Source: Aquanectria penicillioides
Taxonomy: Eukaryota; Ascomycota; Sordariomycetes; Hypocreales; Nectriaceae
Reading direction: 5' to 3'
Length of the DNA stretch: 64,000 nt
Assembly (NCBI GenBank): GCA_003415625.1
Contig: PYIU01000005.1
Location: forward strand, 3,601,001-3,665,000
A model generated the notes under the pieces. The model saw nothing but the letters and a program-made list of their open reading frames with translations, was not told where the DNA came from and ran no database searches. The position numbers were made by a program, and so were the translations under genes. Of the stretch, positions 62,789 to 64,000 are shown piece after piece. Numbering within the stretch: position 1 is the first letter of the stretch; the number at the start of each line of letters is the position of its first letter.

Positions 62789-64000
62789 TTAGGTCCTGCA
62801 CATGCGTCCGTCGGCGGCAACATCCCAAGCGGCGCTGCCGACACCCTTGAGGTTGTAGAAGAGGGAGTTGGGGTCCCACTTGTTCTTGACGGTCAGGAGA
62901 CGGTCCCAGTTGGTGCTGTAGAAGGTCTCCTGCCAGTTGAGCTGGTTGAAGTCGGCCTCGTTCATGTAGGCGCCGCTGCCGGGGTGACGGCCTCGATCTG
63001 GGGAACGAACTCGTTGGTGATGCGCTTCTGCATGGTGAGCATGGCATCCCACTTGGTAGGGTCCCAGGCGGTGGCCAGCTGCATGGACATGATGGCCTTG
63101 CGCCAAGCGGGGTGGACGGCGTTGCTGACGCCGGAGTAGGGCTGGAAGTTGCCGCTGCTGCCGACGCAGATGACACCGTTGGCAGTCAGGTTCTGGATGA
63201 CCTTCTGGAAACCAGCGTTGTTCTCTTCGAGAACGGTGCGGGGGATAAGACGACCACCGTACTGGTACTCGGAGGCGCCGATGTGGCCGTAGGGCAGAGG
63301 ACCCATGTAGGTGTTGTAGTGATCGTAGTACTTCAGAGTGGTGTATGAAACGGAGGGAGTGAGTCCGAGCTCGGTGAGGACGGTCAGGAAGGGAGCAAGG
63401 ACGGTGTCACGGACGTAGTCGCCAGTGGAGTTGACGAGAGTAATGGGCTTGATGACGAGAACGGAAGCGGTGACATAGTAAATAACGGTAGGGCCGTGGT
63501 CGATCATGGCGGGGAGGAGGTCGTGGAATCGAGACACGGCAGTGTGGAAGGCGGTGATGTTGCTAGCACCGGACAGGGTGAGGGTAGCACCACCGATGTT
63601 GCCGGTGTAGTGAGCGCGGATGGTCATGGAGGTGACAACACCGAAGTTACCGGCAGCACCACCGCTGAGGGCCCAGTAGAGGTCGCTGTTGGTCTTAGAG
63701 TTGGCGGTGACGACGTTGCCAGCAGCAGTGACAACCTCGAACTCGAGGGTCTGATCAGCACCGAGACCGAAGCTGGTGCTCAGAGCGGAGTGGCCACCGC
63801 CGAGGGTGAAACCGGCCAGACCAACAGTAGGGCACTCGCCAGAGACGGCAGTGAGGCCGTACGAGTCGGCGGCAGTGACGGCATCAGCGCCCTGGATACC
63901 GGCTCCGACCTTGAGGGCGGGACCAGTGTAGACGCTGTCGGAGTAGTTGACCAGCTTAACGTCCTTCATGTGGTGAGTCCAGATGGCAAGGGCACCGGCA
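62789..64000 (-). CDS. FAD-linked oxidoreductase, BBE type, 5' truncated, apparent frameshift
   Basis: Berberine-bridge-type flavoenzyme. The window edge removes the N-terminus (signal peptide and His/Cys FAD-attachment region not seen). The visible part starts at LAIWTHHMKDVKLV. It contains the PCMH FAD-binding domain (SGECPTVGLAGFTLGGGHSA, then GADQTLEFEVVTAAGNVV, GGAAGNFGVVTSM), the substrate domain and the C-terminal BBE segment (QLNWQETFYSTNWDRLLTVK, KWDPNSLFYNLKGVGS). The frame breaks at about 62981-62984: upstream it reads PQIEAVTP, and one extra C in the C4 run would continue GSGAYMNEADFN; without it, translation stops at 62962. Its 3' end is 134 nt from that of the AtuA-like gene (tail to tail). 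Substrate unknown; Thr/Ala-rich surface and codon bias suggest a secreted, well-expressed enzyme. Confidence 0.85.

Overview
This 64 kb window is nuclear DNA of a filamentous ascomycete, most likely a sordariomycete. Hypocreales is my guess from gene content and codon style, not something I can prove. The genes have many short introns (46-101 nt) with GTRNGT donors, RCTRAC-type branch sites and YAG acceptors. The proteins are typical of this group: condensin, Fcp1, Atg26, Cmr1, an Mtf2-like protein and a complex I GRIM-19 subunit. There is no operon structure, rRNA, tRNA or CRISPR. I support 19 genes and one decayed gene, with exon boundaries worked out by eye.

Layout. 0-5 kb: 3' end of condensin subunit 1 (with an apparent one-base frameshift in a C run), then a 2.75 kb spacer holding a probable 5'UTR intron of FCP1. 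5-10.6 kb: FCP1, a GC-rich short-chain dehydrogenase, and the GRIM-19 subunit (minus strand). 11.7-13.6 kb: two adjacent genes for proteins I do not recognise that are diverged tandem paralogues of each other. 14.6-22.2 kb: ATG26 sterol glucosyltransferase and CMR1 (both minus). CMR1 shares with the next gene a 412 bp bidirectional promoter carrying ACGCG/E2F-like motifs. 22.6-23.9 kb: Mtf2-like mitochondrial protein. 25.6-26.7 kb: a decayed fungal membrane-protein gene with in-frame TAG codons and frameshifts. 29.6-32.8 kb: a secreted cupredoxin and a Zn2Cys6 transcription factor. 34.1-37.9 kb: a CCC1-type vacuolar iron transporter and a peroxisomal (C-terminal SKL) acyl/aryl-CoA ligase. 37.9-44.4 kb: a gene-poor gap. 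44.4-45.4 kb: a bZIP factor. 48.4-49.3 kb: an unknown gene interrupted by one TAG. 49.6-57.7 kb: a CobW-type GTPase and a full-length ABCC/MRP transporter. 58.5-64 kb: a nitrilase-family hydrolase divergent from an AtuA (DUF1446) protein, then the 3' part of a BBE-type FAD oxidase, again with a one-base frameshift at a C run.

How the genes relate. Most are independent housekeeping genes (chromosome condensation, Pol II CTD dephosphorylation, mitochondrial function, iron storage, detoxification). The only places where neighbours look functionally linked are the tandem paralogue pair, the shared CMR1/MTF2 promoter, and the 58.5-64 kb block of nitrilase, AtuA-like protein and flavin oxidase. That block could be a small catabolic neighbourhood; this is inference.

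Nothing here is a clear new defence or mobile system. The best candidates for new biology are the unnamed tandem paralogue family at 11.7-13.6 kb and the TAG-interrupted gene at 48.4 kb. Two clear reading-frame breaks, and one possible third, all look like C/G runs one base too short. I suspect an assembly or sequencing artefact before biology.
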